Shown here: piece after piece, positions 17,259-26,000 of the stretch
How positions within the stretch are numbered: position 1 is the first letter of the stretch
Layout: each line of letters starts with the position of its first letter
Source of the DNA: Candidatus Phyllobacterium onerii
GTDB lineage: Bacteria; Pseudomonadota; Alphaproteobacteria; Rhizobiales; Rhizobiaceae
Length of the DNA: 40,448 nt
Assembly: GCF_028331445.1 (NCBI RefSeq)
Contig: NZ_JAQMHX010000026.1
Location: 1 to 40,448, forward strand
Reading direction: 5' to 3'
The notes under the pieces: generated by a model
What the model was told of the DNA's origin: nothing
Databases searched by the model: none
The model's input: only the letters and a program-made list of their open reading frames with translations
Position numbers and translations under genes: made by a program

Positions 17259-17949
17259 TATGACATAGCCTTCGAACTCGATCCTGGCCGGATCGTCCAC
17301 GCGGACGACGGGATGGATGAAGCCGTTAATGTCTGCTGCGCTTCGAGCGCGTCCCAAAGCGAGGCTCTCCAGACCCTGATCCCATGCATGCATGCAGCGA
17401 CTCCGAACGCAAGGGAGTCAATAGACTGCGAAGAGAAGCGTGACCCGCGTGAACGACCAGGCTACCGACGATCAGAAAAGAGCTTGACCCAAATGCTCGA
17501 TTAGAGAAGCGGACCTTCATCCATATGGAAATGGCGGCAGGTAATGCCACCCCTGTCAATGCGACGATGAGCCATCAATCGCTTGCAGATGGCTTTACTC
17601 GTAACCGACTGCAATGGTTGAGTCAGAATTGGCAATTGGACTTCCGGCGAGTCCCGGCGGCTCCACGCGACATGTTCGCGACATGGCACTTTTGTCGCTA
17701 GTGAAACGCGAATACTTCACTCGCCGCCCACTATTTTTGCGCCCAGGAAAGACCCGCGAATGACATGAAGCGCATCCCCAATGCGAAGCTCACGTGCCGC
17801 CTTTATTGTCACGACACTGGAGCAGACGGCCACAGAGAAAACATTTGATTGGAAATGCAGCCCTACGTCCGCAAGGACCCTACACAATGATGCTGACTTT
17901 GCAGAAAGGCAATCCTCCCATATCATCACGAAGCATGGGAGATTTAGCT
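17259..17949. other. Spacer after the IS110 fragment
   Basis: About 690 bases. A 58-codon plus-strand frame at 17524-17700 and a 70-codon minus-strand frame at 17717-17929 exist, but neither has a ribosome binding site or a known domain. Part of this DNA may be flanking sequence of the dead insertion element. GGGAG near 17937 belongs to the next gene. Confidence 0.45.
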
Positions 17950-18285
17950 ATGAATGAACAATGGCTTGTGGATTCCGAGCGCTATAAGCGAGCCTTAACA
18001 GAATGGCAGTCGTCGTCCGGGAACGAGGCCTTCGCCACCTACTTAATGTTGGCAGGAGCGCTGCTGTTTGTTGGAGGTTCGCTATTCGATGTGGGTATAG
18101 AGGATGGGCAAAGCCCGGTCGTCGTGGCGATGATAGGCGCAATGGTTGGTATCGGGAGCTCCGTATGGCGCTATACACTGAAAAGAACCTCCCACCGAAT
18201 TTGGACTGACATGGAGTCCATCCGCAAGCGCTTCGCATCGCGCGGCTACTCTATCCAAGATAACGGGGATTTATCGCCCCTTTAG
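17950..18285 (+). CDS. Hypothetical two-helix membrane protein
   Basis: A 111-residue protein. A polar N-terminal helix (1-27) is followed by two hydrophobic segments, about 28-48 (YLMLAGALLFVGGSLFDVG) and 56-75 (PVVVAMIGAMVGIGSSVW), joined by a short acidic loop. A basic C-terminal tail of about 35 residues follows. This suggests a small inner-membrane hairpin with both ends in the cytoplasm. ATG 17950 is preceded by GGGAG at proper spacing; longer in-frame starts upstream are not supported. No family is recognised and it stands alone, so no function is proposed. Confidence 0.6.
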   Translation: MNEQWLVDSERYKRALTEWQSSSGNEAFATYLMLAGALLFVGGSLFDVGIEDGQSPVVVAMIGAMVGIGSSVWRYTLKRTSHRIWTDMESIRKRFASRGYSIQDNGDLSPL

Positions 18286-18790
18286 CGCAATATGTAGTGG
18301 AATTCACCACGCTCCCTTGGCCCGAGGAAACCCCGCTGTCATCGCATCCGGTGACGCACTATAAAAATAGCCAGACGGCCACGATAACGGCGATGGCCGC
18401 TAAAGGATACATTACGAAGTCGGTTGAAAAGCAAACCAGCTGCCATGGTCGTCATTAAATCTGCAAGCTCTGTTTAAGGGATCGATTGATTCGATCCATG
18501 CAAACTCAACAAAAGCATTTCTGTTCCTGAGGGATGTCCGTAATTTCGGATGCGCTGAAAGCTCGAACTCCGGAACGCAAATCACCGAGGTTCCGGCCTC
18601 GGTTAGACCCGTCATTTGAAAAAGCAATGCCCCGTTTTATCAGGCCTGCTGGTGAGGGGCCGCCAGCGCTTTCAAACTACTGTCAAAACGGCAGGAGCAT
18701 ATGGACCAAAGGCACATCTCCTCTAATCGGCTCGTTCTCGGCATGGGACAGTCACGACCTCGGCGAGCTTGCAGACTCGCAGGCCTCGAT
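18286..18790. other. Spacer without recognised gene
   Basis: About 500 bases between a small membrane-protein gene and a convergent small gene. Frames of 70-107 codons on either strand lack start signals and recognisable domains. No clear terminator was seen. Confidence 0.45.
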
Positions 18791-18937
18791 TCATAGTCGA
18801 CTTGATGTTTTCTGCCTCTTCGAACGCTTCATGATCAGATGTACCAAAAGACCATAACCTTCACGACTGGCCCTGTCGCGAACGTCGACCAGGGTGTCGC
18901 AAATGTCATCAATAGCGAGGCGGTTGCTTCGATCCAT
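18791..18937 (-). CDS. Small conserved-looking protein (48 aa)
   Basis: A minus-strand ATG at 18937 follows GGAGGG (18950-18945) with a 7-base spacer, a textbook start signal. The frame runs 48 codons to a TGA at 18791. The product is charged and probably helical: an acidic/basic N-terminal part (RLAIDDICDTLVDVRDRASR), a short hydrophobic piece (GYGLLVHLI) and a basic tail. It has one Cys and no signal peptide. I recall similar short proteins in rhizobial genomes but cannot name a family. It stands alone, so function is unknown. Confidence 0.5.
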   Translation of the reverse strand: MDRSNRLAIDDICDTLVDVRDRASREGYGLLVHLIMKRSKRQKTSSRL

Positions 18938-19353
18938 ATGAAATCCCTCCGCTTGGGATATTAATGCTCAAAGGGCCATTCGCGCGGGATGAGGCTCTCG
19001 TCCAAGCACAACAAGGGTGCATTCAGACTTTAAGGAATGGTTATGCGCCCGCTGACTGCAAGAGGCTCGGCGGGTGCCGATATCCTTAAGGGGATAAATC
19101 CCGCCGAGCCCTGTCGCCCGCTTCTAGTCGAACAACACCAAGAAGTTTAGACCGACTTCCAATTCAGTCAAATCACATCAGGCTGCCGTTGGAAGCAACA
19201 CTACACTATTCTTGCTGGATAGCGCTTTCTGCAACAGACGAGTGAGCGAATCCAAGTACTGCCGCCGCGGTTTCCGCTTTGTGGGCATCCTCGTTGCCGA
19301 GGGCTCTGCACCGTATCCTAAACGTCTCTGGCCTCTGGCATTAGGCCATCCCG
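18938..19353. other. Spacer containing a long stem-loop
   Basis: No coding frame of interest. The region holds the nested stem-loop at 19064-19110 and lies downstream of the radical SAM/UdgX fusion gene, which ends at 19354 on the minus strand. Confidence 0.5.
19064..19110. other. Nested 11-bp stem-loop
   Basis: GGCTCGGCGGG (19064-19074) and CCCGCCGAGCC (19100-19110) form a perfect 11-bp stem. The 25-base loop holds a second hairpin, TATCC (19081-19085) with GGATA (19092-19096). No U-tract follows on either strand, so it is not a standard intrinsic terminator. It could be a transcript-stabilising or terminating structure for the fusion gene ~245 bases away, a small RNA, or a palindromic intergenic repeat of the kind known in rhizobia. 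Confidence 0.6.
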
Positions 19354-22047
19354 CTAAATCGTCAGCGTCAGTGTTCTAACAATTCGGATATCGTTGAAAA
19401 ACCTTTCCGTCTCAATTTTCTTTGCCTTGGGGTCCGGGATACGAAGAAGATAAGAGGGGTGAACAGTAACGAACAATGTCTGTTCTTTCGAGAGCGAAAC
19501 CGTCTTGCCCCGCAAATCCCCTAACCGCTGTTGGCGCTGGGTCAGGGCGTAAAATGCGGTTGCTCCCAGCGCCACGATCAATTTGGGCTTGATCGTCTTT
19601 AATTCGCGGTCAAGCCACCAGCGGCATGCCTTGATTTCCCCCATATTTGGCTTCTGATGGATACGACGCTTGCCTCTCGGCATGTACTTGAAGTGCTTTA
19701 CCGCATTGGTAACATAGACATCCGATCTTCCGATACCTGCTTGCTCCAGAGCGCCATCGAAAATCTTGCCGGCCGGCCCGATAAAAGGTCTGCCGGCAAG
19801 GTCTTCCTGGTCACCGGGTTGCTCGCCAACAAACATGATGTCAGCATCTTTTGGCCCTTCGCCGAATACCATTTGGGTGGCATTTTTATAGAGATCGCAT
19901 CGCGAACATGCCCGCGCCCGTTGCTTCTCGTGTTCAATCGTTCCTTCAATGCCCTGTGTCGGTTCATCAGGCGCTCGGGCTGCCTGCAGCTTGGAATGAA
20001 AGGCCGGCGGCGTGGAAGCTTGCCGCGCACGCATCGCCGCAACGTTCGCTTCGGCTTTACCGATCAGCTGGGGAATAAGCACCGCCTCAGGCAAATTCTT
20101 CCAGTACTTTTTGGGCATTTCCGTTTGCATCGCCTTTATCTTTAATCTTGCCGGGTTAAAGATATTGGCGAAATAAACTCGCCACAGATCGTCGGTTGCG
20201 TCCTCCGTTGAAGGCTTGGTGGCGGGCACCGTCGTGAATGACAATGTTTCCCCGTCCCAGGCCGCCGATCCTTTCGGCGTTGCGAGTATCCAGTCCATGT
20301 CCGTGAACCGTCGTTGAAAGAAGGGGGCAACCCGCTTGACGATGAAATGGTCAGGTTCGAACCAGGCAACAAACCTCCTTCGTGCGGTGCTTGAAGGCTG
20401 TTCATCCACAAATTCCTTGAAGCGCACGAAGGCCTTCATCTTGTGACTGTCGCGCCGAACCGATTTTTCCAGTTTATGGGCAAGAACCACATCTTCGTCG
20501 GAGAGCGCTTCCAGTAGTTTCTTGTCGTCCTGTAGCCGCCAAAGCAGCCGGTATAGCAGGGCAAAACGCGTTTGACTCGAGTGACATACGACCTTTTCCG
20601 CCAAGGGTAAGAAATCTTTTGGAACCATAATCTGTTTGCTGCCAGGTTTAAGATCATCGAGTGGGCGACGATCGCCAATCGGCCCAAAAATATCGCGTGC
20701 GCCGGGTTGTTCATGCTGCCAATCGATCTGTTGGGGCGCGATGTTGTTTGACAGCAAAAGGCGAGCAGCGTTGCGCCATTCGTCCAGGTCGCCATTTGCC
20801 TCAAGTTTGACCAGCCGCATCAGCGTCAGCTGTTTGTGTGCGGGGGTAAATAGCCCCTGGAGATCGGCGTTATCGAGTAATCGGTGTGGCGACCACCCTT
20901 CTGCAATGATGAAAGCCTTTACTTTCTTCACCGAGACACCGAGACGCCCGAGATCATCAAGGCGTAATCGATGATGCTTGCGCGCTTTAATCACCGATTT
21001 TGCCGTCTTGGTGCCGATGCCCGGAATCCGAAGCAGCATCTCCTTGTCCGATTTATTGATATCGACGGGAAAGCGCTCACGATGCGCCAGTGCCCACGCC
21101 AATTTCGGATCGAGATCGAGATCCAACATACCGTCGGGCCGGGAAGATGTGATTTCGTCAATTCCGAAACCATAAAAGCGGTATAGCCAGTCCGCCTGAT
21201 ACAATCGGTGTTCGCGCACAAGCGGCGGTTTGATCAACGGCAACTTCTTGGATGAATCGGGAATGGGGCTGAAGGCAGAGTAGTAAATTCTGCGCAGGTT
21301 ATAACTCCCGTAAAGCCTCGAACTGGTTTGCAATATGGTTGCATCGTTGGCATCGTCAGCCCCGACGATCATCTGGGTGCTTTGTCCAGCTGGAACAAAC
21401 TTTTTGCGCCGTTTCGTTTGCAGGGTCGGTTCATTTGCCGCTTCAATTTTCAGCCGCAGGTCGCCCATCGATTTACGAATTTCAGCAGGCCGTTTTTCCG
21501 GCGCAAATTGTGCAATGCCTGAGTCCGTCGGTAGCTCGATATTGATTGAAAGGCGGTCCGCATAGAGGCCGGCCTCCTCGATCAGATGCGCCGACGCTTC
21601 CGGAATTGATTTGAGATGAATATAGCCTCGGAAATTGTGGGTCGTCCGAAGTTCTCGGGCGATCCTCACCATTTCTTCCATCGTATGATCTGACGAGCGG
21701 ATAATTCCCGAGGAAAGAAACAGCCCTTCGATGTAATTGCGGCGATAAAACTCCAGCGTCAGCCAAATTACCTCTTCGACGGTAAAACGTGCACGCTCTG
21801 TATTGCTCGAAGAGCGATTGATGCAGTACGCACAATCAAAAATGCAGAAATTCGTCAGCAGTATTTTTAAGAGCGAGATACATCGGCCATCGGGCGCGTA
21901 GGCGTGACAGATGCGCGAGCCTTCGGTCGAGCCCAACCCTCCAGAACGTGACGAGTCGCGTTTTGTCGTACCGCTTGACGCACAGGATGCATCGTACTTT
22001 GCGGCGTCTGACAGAATAGCTAAACGTTCCTTAAGGGTCTTTGCCAT
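19354..22047 (-). CDS. Fused radical SAM / DUF4130 / UdgX DNA-repair protein
   Basis: An 897-residue protein joining three families usually encoded as two adjacent genes. Residues ~1-400 match the putative DNA modification/repair radical SAM family: cluster motif C68-x3-C72-x2-C75, and a helix-hairpin-helix LLRIPGIGTKTAKSVIKAR (338-356). Residues ~405-660 match DUF4130 (LMRLVKLEANGDLDEWRNAA, then MKAFVRFKEF). Residues ~700-895 are a UdgX-type uracil-DNA glycosylase domain: GEQPGDQEDL (741-750), the UdgX loop KRRIH with His797, and HPSYLLR (863-869). UdgX is known to bind uracil in DNA covalently through the equivalent His. C714, C717 and C808 could hold its iron-sulfur cluster. No split or frameshift is seen. 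It probably acts on damaged DNA; the radical SAM reaction is unknown. The start signal is weak. Confidence 0.9.
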   Translation of the reverse strand: MAKTLKERLAILSDAAKYDASCASSGTTKRDSSRSGGLGSTEGSRICHAYAPDGRCISLLKILLTNFCIFDCAYCINRSSSNTERARFTVEEVIWLTLEFYRRNYIEGLFLSSGIIRSSDHTMEEMVRIARELRTTHNFRGYIHLKSIPEASAHLIEEAGLYADRLSINIELPTDSGIAQFAPEKRPAEIRKSMGDLRLKIEAANEPTLQTKRRKKFVPAGQSTQMIVGADDANDATILQTSSRLYGSYNLRRIYYSAFSPIPDSSKKLPLIKPPLVREHRLYQADWLYRFYGFGIDEITSSRPDGMLDLDLDPKLAWALAHRERFPVDINKSDKEMLLRIPGIGTKTAKSVIKARKHHRLRLDDLGRLGVSVKKVKAFIIAEGWSPHRLLDNADLQGLFTPAHKQLTLMRLVKLEANGDLDEWRNAARLLLSNNIAPQQIDWQHEQPGARDIFGPIGDRRPLDDLKPGSKQIMVPKDFLPLAEKVVCHSSQTRFALLYRLLWRLQDDKKLLEALSDEDVVLAHKLEKSVRRDSHKMKAFVRFKEFVDEQPSSTARRRFVAWFEPDHFIVKRVAPFFQRRFTDMDWILATPKGSAAWDGETLSFTTVPATKPSTEDATDDLWRVYFANIFNPARLKIKAMQTEMPKKYWKNLPEAVLIPQLIGKAEANVAAMRARQASTPPAFHSKLQAARAPDEPTQGIEGTIEHEKQRARACSRCDLYKNATQMVFGEGPKDADIMFVGEQPGDQEDLAGRPFIGPAGKIFDGALEQAGIGRSDVYVTNAVKHFKYMPRGKRRIHQKPNMGEIKACRWWLDRELKTIKPKLIVALGATAFYALTQRQQRLGDLRGKTVSLSKEQTLFVTVHPSYLLRIPDPKAKKIETERFFNDIRIVRTLTLTI

Positions 22048-22179
22048 GCGCGTTCACTTTATGTTCTATCGCGTCGCTGGTCAATGAGCGAAAACCGAGT
22101 CCACTCAAACCTTCACCCTATCAGGTGCGGGATGGATCCAATGTGCGAAGACCGCTTCGGCACGGTTCGGATCAAGGGC

Positions 22180-22698
22180 AATTCGTTGCAGCCGGAAAAG
22201 TTTCGTATCAGTTCGCCATCGAAGGCGCACAACGTGTATCTTTCGCGCCAAACCCTCGACATCATGATCGCGCTCAAGGCCTGCGCCGGTAACTCACGAT
22301 ACTTGCTGCCGTCCAGGTATGATGCGGACGCGCCGATGTCGCGCGACTTTCAATCGTGTGACCTATGCGGTTGTCGAACAGGCCAAGAAGGAAGCGTTAC
22401 CGCTTGAGCCGTTCACCGTTCACGACCTGCGCCGCACGGGCTCAACGTTGCTCAACGAGTTGGGCTTCAACAGCGACTGGATCGAGAAGTGCTTGGCGCA
22501 CGAAGATGGCCGGTCGTCGTGCGGCGTCTATAACAAGGCGGAGGAGAGGTCCAGCGCCGTCATATGATGCAGGAGTGGTCGGACATTGTGGATGCTTGGG
22601 GAGAAGGACGAAAGCATACGCCCGTGCTATTGCCGCCGGCTATGCCTCTGATGGAGCTTGATCCCACCCTTTTGCCGGCCACGTCTTCCGCTTTGTGA
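22180..22698 (+). pseudogene. Tyrosine recombinase (phage/P4-type integrase) remnant
   Basis: Pieces of one integrase appear in three frames: AHNVYLSRQTLDIMIALKA then SRYLLPSRYDADAPMS (about 22225-22340), next VHDLRRTGSTLLNELGF then WIEKCLAHE and VYNKAEE (about 22345-22550), then MMQEWSDIVDAW running to TGA 22696-22698. The catalytic HxxR (HDLR), the second His (LAHE) and the Tyr (VYN) can be seen, but frameshifts near 22345 and 22555 break the reading frame and the N-terminal DNA-binding half is missing. This is the decayed 3' end of an integrase from a former genomic island. No tRNA or attachment site was found next to it. Confidence 0.85.
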
Positions 22699-22883
22699 TT
22701 TCGGGGTCTGAGGGCGACGGATTGGCGCAGCGCGATGGGCCATCCAGGCTTCGAGGTAAGATCGGCGCTGATGCCAGCCGTCCTGAAATCGCCTTCCTGG
22801 CTCAGGACAATGCAACAAGCCGACTGCTTATACGCTGTTCTAACGGCGACAGGTTGTCCTGTGCAAAGACTTGCGCCGCTTCG

Positions 22884-23153
22884 TCAAACCTTTTGGGTAA
22901 ACCAGACTGCCGGTGTCCCGACCACTCCCCCGCTTTGCATCGCCTCTGCCAAGTCTTCGAGCTTGATGAACGCCTGAGCTGCTTTGAGCGTCGCGAATTC
23001 GTGCGTCACTGTGACGTCGTTTGGGTTATCGGTGGCTTGGTAAACTGCCTCAGCCGTAACACCGTTTGCCTTCTGGACCGACGAAAAAGCATCATAGACC
23101 CCTCGCCAAGTCTTATAATCAGAGACCATATGCCTCACAAATACCGTCGTCAT
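22884..23153 (-). CDS. Small ABM-like dimeric alpha/beta-barrel protein
   Basis: An 89-residue protein. The sequence (TTVFVRHMVSDYKTWRGVYD, then VTVTHEFATLKAAQAFI) fits the ferredoxin-like dimeric alpha/beta-barrel group that includes antibiotic biosynthesis monooxygenase-like and cyclase-like proteins. No catalytic residues can be assigned. ATG 23153 is preferred to the in-frame start at 23222 because GGAGG lies five bases upstream of it and the fold's first strand begins there. It is a single gene between the integrase remnant and the adenylate cyclase. The role is unknown; a small-molecule or stress-related function would be typical. Confidence 0.75.
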   Translation of the reverse strand: MTTVFVRHMVSDYKTWRGVYDAFSSVQKANGVTAEAVYQATDNPNDVTVTHEFATLKAAQAFIKLEDLAEAMQSGGVVGTPAVWFTQKV

Positions 23154-23296
23154 GTCGTCCTCCTTCGTTGCGTGTTCAATTGCCGTTTCGGCGCTAATCA
23201 TTTTGTTTGGATCGGACGGCAAAATCGAACGCCTGCTGCGGAATGTCCGTGCAGCGCACGGCTTGGACTTGTGGACTATATCGCGCCCTTCTCAAT

Positions 23297-23317
23297 AAGG
23301 CATCGGCCGCGGAGCGC
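23297..23317 (+). repeat. 21-bp direct repeat, left copy
   Basis: A 21-base sequence containing CATCGGCCGCGGA (23301-23313) ends two bases before the cyclase stop codon (gene on minus strand). It matches 19 of 21 bases with 25193-25213 in the same orientation, so the pair brackets the cyclase gene. Confidence 0.6.
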
Positions 23318-23318
23318 A

Positions 23319-25103
23319 TCAACCTGCCAGCCCCGCCTTGCGAAGGCCCTCTACGCGGCGCTGAAAGTCCTCCGGGTATTGGAACGGAAGGACGCGGCGG
23401 CGGCGTTCAATGGAAAATGCGGGATTCAGCTGGAGTGCCTGCTCCCAGGCCCGTCGGCTTTCCTCAGGTCGTCCGAGGTGGCCATAGCAGGACGCGAGCA
23501 GGGCGTGGGCAATGTCCGACTGAGGGTTTCGTGCGAGCCGCTCCTTGAGCGCGGTAACCGCTTGCTCATAATCGGCGAGGGAAAAGTGCGCATCGGCGAG
23601 AAATTGCAACAGGACTTCCGGGTAGTGCGGGTCCAACAGCATCGAAGCATCAAGCGTCTCGAGCGCGCCTTTGGGGTCGCCGGAAAATATCTGGATATGG
23701 GCCATCAACATGAGGAGGTCGATTGAGTTTGGCGAAAGCGCAAGTCCTCGTTGCGCCTCTGCCCGAGCGCGGTCAAGGTCCCGGCTCCACATGCAAGCCA
23801 TACCCAATGCGAAGTGACCGTTGGGTTGTTGCTCGTCCATCGCCACCGCTTGCTGTGCGAGCTCCAGCCCGGTCCGGAGTGAATTCTCAGGATCGGTGCT
23901 CCAGGCGTTGATGTAGTCAAGTACATGGGTGAAGGCGATGAGGGCGCGGGCCGCCGCATATGCCGGATCGATAGCGATGGCGGCCCCTGCCAAGTTGCGC
24001 GCCGCGATGTTTCCGGGTCGGGTGCAAGCCAGGCTCTGCTCCCGGCCACGCAACAGGAATTCGTACGCCTCGACGTTTACCGCGCGCTCGCGGGCCAGCT
24101 GGTCCCGTTCGTCAGCCGTGAGCTTGAGCTTGAGGGCAGACACGATTTCCTGCGTGACCTCGTCCTGAACGGCGAAAATGTCGGTGAGGTCGCGATCGAA
24201 GCGGCTGGCCCAAACATGTCCGCCGCTACTCGAATCGATCAACTGCGCTGTAACACGAACCCTGTTGCCCGCCTTGCGAACGCTGCCTTCCAACAGGTAG
24301 CGGACGCCGAGCGCCTTGGCCATGTCCGGGACGGAGACCGCCGCCTTCTTGTATACGAATGATGAGTTGCGAGCGATCACGTGCAACTCAGACAGCTTAG
24401 AGAGGTCTGTAATGATGTCTTCGCTTATACCGTCAGAGAAATATTCCTGCTCTGCGTCGCCGCTCATGTTGTTGAACGCAAGCACGGCGATTGAGGGTTT
24501 GTCAGGAATGGACGGCGACGCCGCACGTCCTCCCGACGCGTAGGTCTCCGCTGATGCCGCAGACTTTGGCTGGGCGGCAAGGCCAACGTGCAGCGAATAA
24601 ACGCGGACCGGGTCGGCGATGTTCTTGAGCTGCACTGCACCGCGGTCGTCGATCACAAGATCGAGCCTTGCCTTGACCTGCCAATACGCCGGTTCGGAGA
24701 GACAGATACTGCCTGGCTCGCAAATCCCCTCAAGGCGCGCGGCAATATTGACGCCGTCACCCATCAGATCCCCGTCGCTCTCCTCCACAACGTCGCCAAG
24801 ATGGATACCGATGCGGAATTCAATACGGCGTTCGGGCGGCAAGCCTGCATTGCGCTCGACCATAGCATTTTGCACTTCGATCGCGCAGCGTACGGCGTCC
24901 ACGACACTGCGGAACTCGACGAGGCTCCCATCGCCGGTGCGCTTGACCACGCGGCCATGATGCACGGCGATTGTCGGATCGATCAAATCGCTGCGCAAGG
25001 TTCGCAACCTTGCCAGGATGCGATCCTCGTCGGCACCGGCGAGCCGACTGTAGCCGACCACGTCGGAGACCAGAATCGCTGCTATTTTCCGCATCTCGCC
25101 CAT
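23319..25103 (-). CDS. Class III adenylate/guanylate cyclase with TolB-like and TPR domains
   Basis: A 594-residue soluble signalling protein. Residues ~5-170 are a class III nucleotide cyclase domain: first metal Asp in ILVSDVVGYSRL (Asp14), second in KRTGDGSLVEF, then IGIHLGDVVEE and GVNIAARLE. A TolB/FlgO-like segment follows (SIAVLAFNNMSGDAEQEYFS, then GVRYLLEGSVRKAGNRVRV), and the C-terminal ~250 residues are TPR repeats. Rhizobial genomes carry many such cyclases. The product is probably cAMP, and the TPR part probably senses or recruits a partner. ATG 25103 is chosen, with AGGGAG 11 bases upstream; in-frame ATG 25094 is an alternative, and 25160 is less likely. Imperfect 21-bp direct repeats bracket the gene. 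Confidence 0.9.
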   Translation of the reverse strand: MGEMRKIAAILVSDVVGYSRLAGADEDRILARLRTLRSDLIDPTIAVHHGRVVKRTGDGSLVEFRSVVDAVRCAIEVQNAMVERNAGLPPERRIEFRIGIHLGDVVEESDGDLMGDGVNIAARLEGICEPGSICLSEPAYWQVKARLDLVIDDRGAVQLKNIADPVRVYSLHVGLAAQPKSAASAETYASGGRAASPSIPDKPSIAVLAFNNMSGDAEQEYFSDGISEDIITDLSKLSELHVIARNSSFVYKKAAVSVPDMAKALGVRYLLEGSVRKAGNRVRVTAQLIDSSSGGHVWASRFDRDLTDIFAVQDEVTQEIVSALKLKLTADERDQLARERAVNVEAYEFLLRGREQSLACTRPGNIAARNLAGAAIAIDPAYAAARALIAFTHVLDYINAWSTDPENSLRTGLELAQQAVAMDEQQPNGHFALGMACMWSRDLDRARAEAQRGLALSPNSIDLLMLMAHIQIFSGDPKGALETLDASMLLDPHYPEVLLQFLADAHFSLADYEQAVTALKERLARNPQSDIAHALLASCYGHLGRPEESRRAWEQALQLNPAFSIERRRRVLPFQYPEDFQRRVEGLRKAGLAG

Positions 25104-25616
25104 GTAGCGCCAGTCTCCCTTGGTACAGACTAGCATAAAGTCCCCGCCAACGCTTCCCACGCTCGATTTGATTGCTAAGGTAGCACTTTAACAAGCCATC
25201 GGCCGCGGACCGCTTTGGCCAGGAGCGGAATAAGGCTGAATACCGCTCGCTTCTTAGTAAGGCCGACTTCCGTCTCACGCGTGTCGCGCCGACCGATTCG
25301 GCGGTTAGCGTAATAGAAGAGGTTCAGACTAGAAGGATCTGTCGCAATCTGCCTTAAGATTTTGTGCCCAATCAACAACCACTCCAATCGGCCTTTCCAA
25401 ACGCGCATGCCCCATTGGTCTCGCCAATTGAGGCGAATGGCCAATATGTTCTAGGTATGTGCTCCTAAAGTTGCGTAACGGCTCGACTGGAACCGCACTC
25501 GAAACTTCAAAGTGGTTCCTTATAGCAGCTTTTGGATCCGAATCCGTCATTCCAATCACACTTAGGTCGAAGTCTGCTCCAGGCGCGATTGAAATAAGGG
25601 CTTTGGTTTGGCACTT
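25104..25616. other. Spacer between cyclase and vapBC
   Basis: About 510 bases with the right copy of the direct repeat (25193-25213). An 89-codon minus-strand frame starting with TTG at 25444 has no ribosome binding site and no recognised domain, so I do not call it a gene. Confidence 0.45.
25193..25213 (+). repeat. 21-bp direct repeat, right copy
   Basis: Contains CATCGGCCGCGGA (25197-25209) and matches 23297-23317 at 19 of 21 bases. It lies 90 bases upstream of the cyclase start codon. Confidence 0.6.
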
Positions 25617-26000
25617 TTAGTTGGGACGATTTACGGGTAGGTGCAGTGAAGCGCCTGCCTTGTCGGCCGCCGCTCTTAGGCGCCTGTCTTTGGTCCATAG
25701 TGTCGCCCGCTGGTCCAGAAGGACGGATGCCAGCAAGTGAGAATCAGTGTAGGCAATGCCGATGCTGAAAAGACTGTGGCGATCGATCATTGTCATGACT
25801 TCGTCGTGCGTGGCGACGACTGCCGCGCGCTGCGCCGCCAGAAAAGCGATCACGCTGCCGCGATCCCTAAGGCTGCCAAGCGCCAGCTCACCGATCATGG
25901 CCGGGTGGCAAAGTAGGAGGTCGTCTTCAATAATCCTGCGCAGCTCCGCATCAACACGACGAAAATGATCAACCCAGATCGAGGTGTCCGCGAGTATCAC
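25617..26000 (-). CDS. vapC: VapC-type PIN-domain toxin ribonuclease
   Basis: A 127-residue PIN-domain protein. The acidic metal-binding residues are in place: Asp5 (ILADTSIWVDHF), Glu38 (IGELALGSL), Asp86 (YTDSHLLAS) and Asp105 (WTKDRRL). VapC toxins cleave specific RNAs, often tRNA or rRNA, and are held inactive by VapB. Length and sequence are complete, so the toxin should be functional. Its start overlaps the vapB stop by four bases, the usual translational coupling. Target RNA unknown. Confidence 0.93.
   Translation of the reverse strand: MILADTSIWVDHFRRVDAELRRIIEDDLLLCHPAMIGELALGSLRDRGSVIAFLAAQRAAVVATHDEVMTMIDRHSLFSIGIAYTDSHLLASVLLDQRATLWTKDRRLRAAADKAGASLHLPVNRPN

Noticed and set aside
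17524..17700. 58-codon plus-strand frame after the IS110 fragment
   Set aside because: No ribosome binding site, no recognisable family, and it lies in probable insertion-element debris.
17717..17929. 70-codon minus-strand frame
   Set aside because: The sequence looks somewhat protein-like, but there is no start signal, no codon bias like the neighbours and no family match.
22695..23726. 343-codon plus-strand open frame
   Set aside because: It runs antisense across the ABM-like gene and the cyclase 3' end, both well supported on the minus strand, so it is a shadow.
25175..25444. 89-codon minus-strand frame upstream of the cyclase
   Set aside because: It starts with TTG without a ribosome binding site, has no domain, and crosses the direct repeat.
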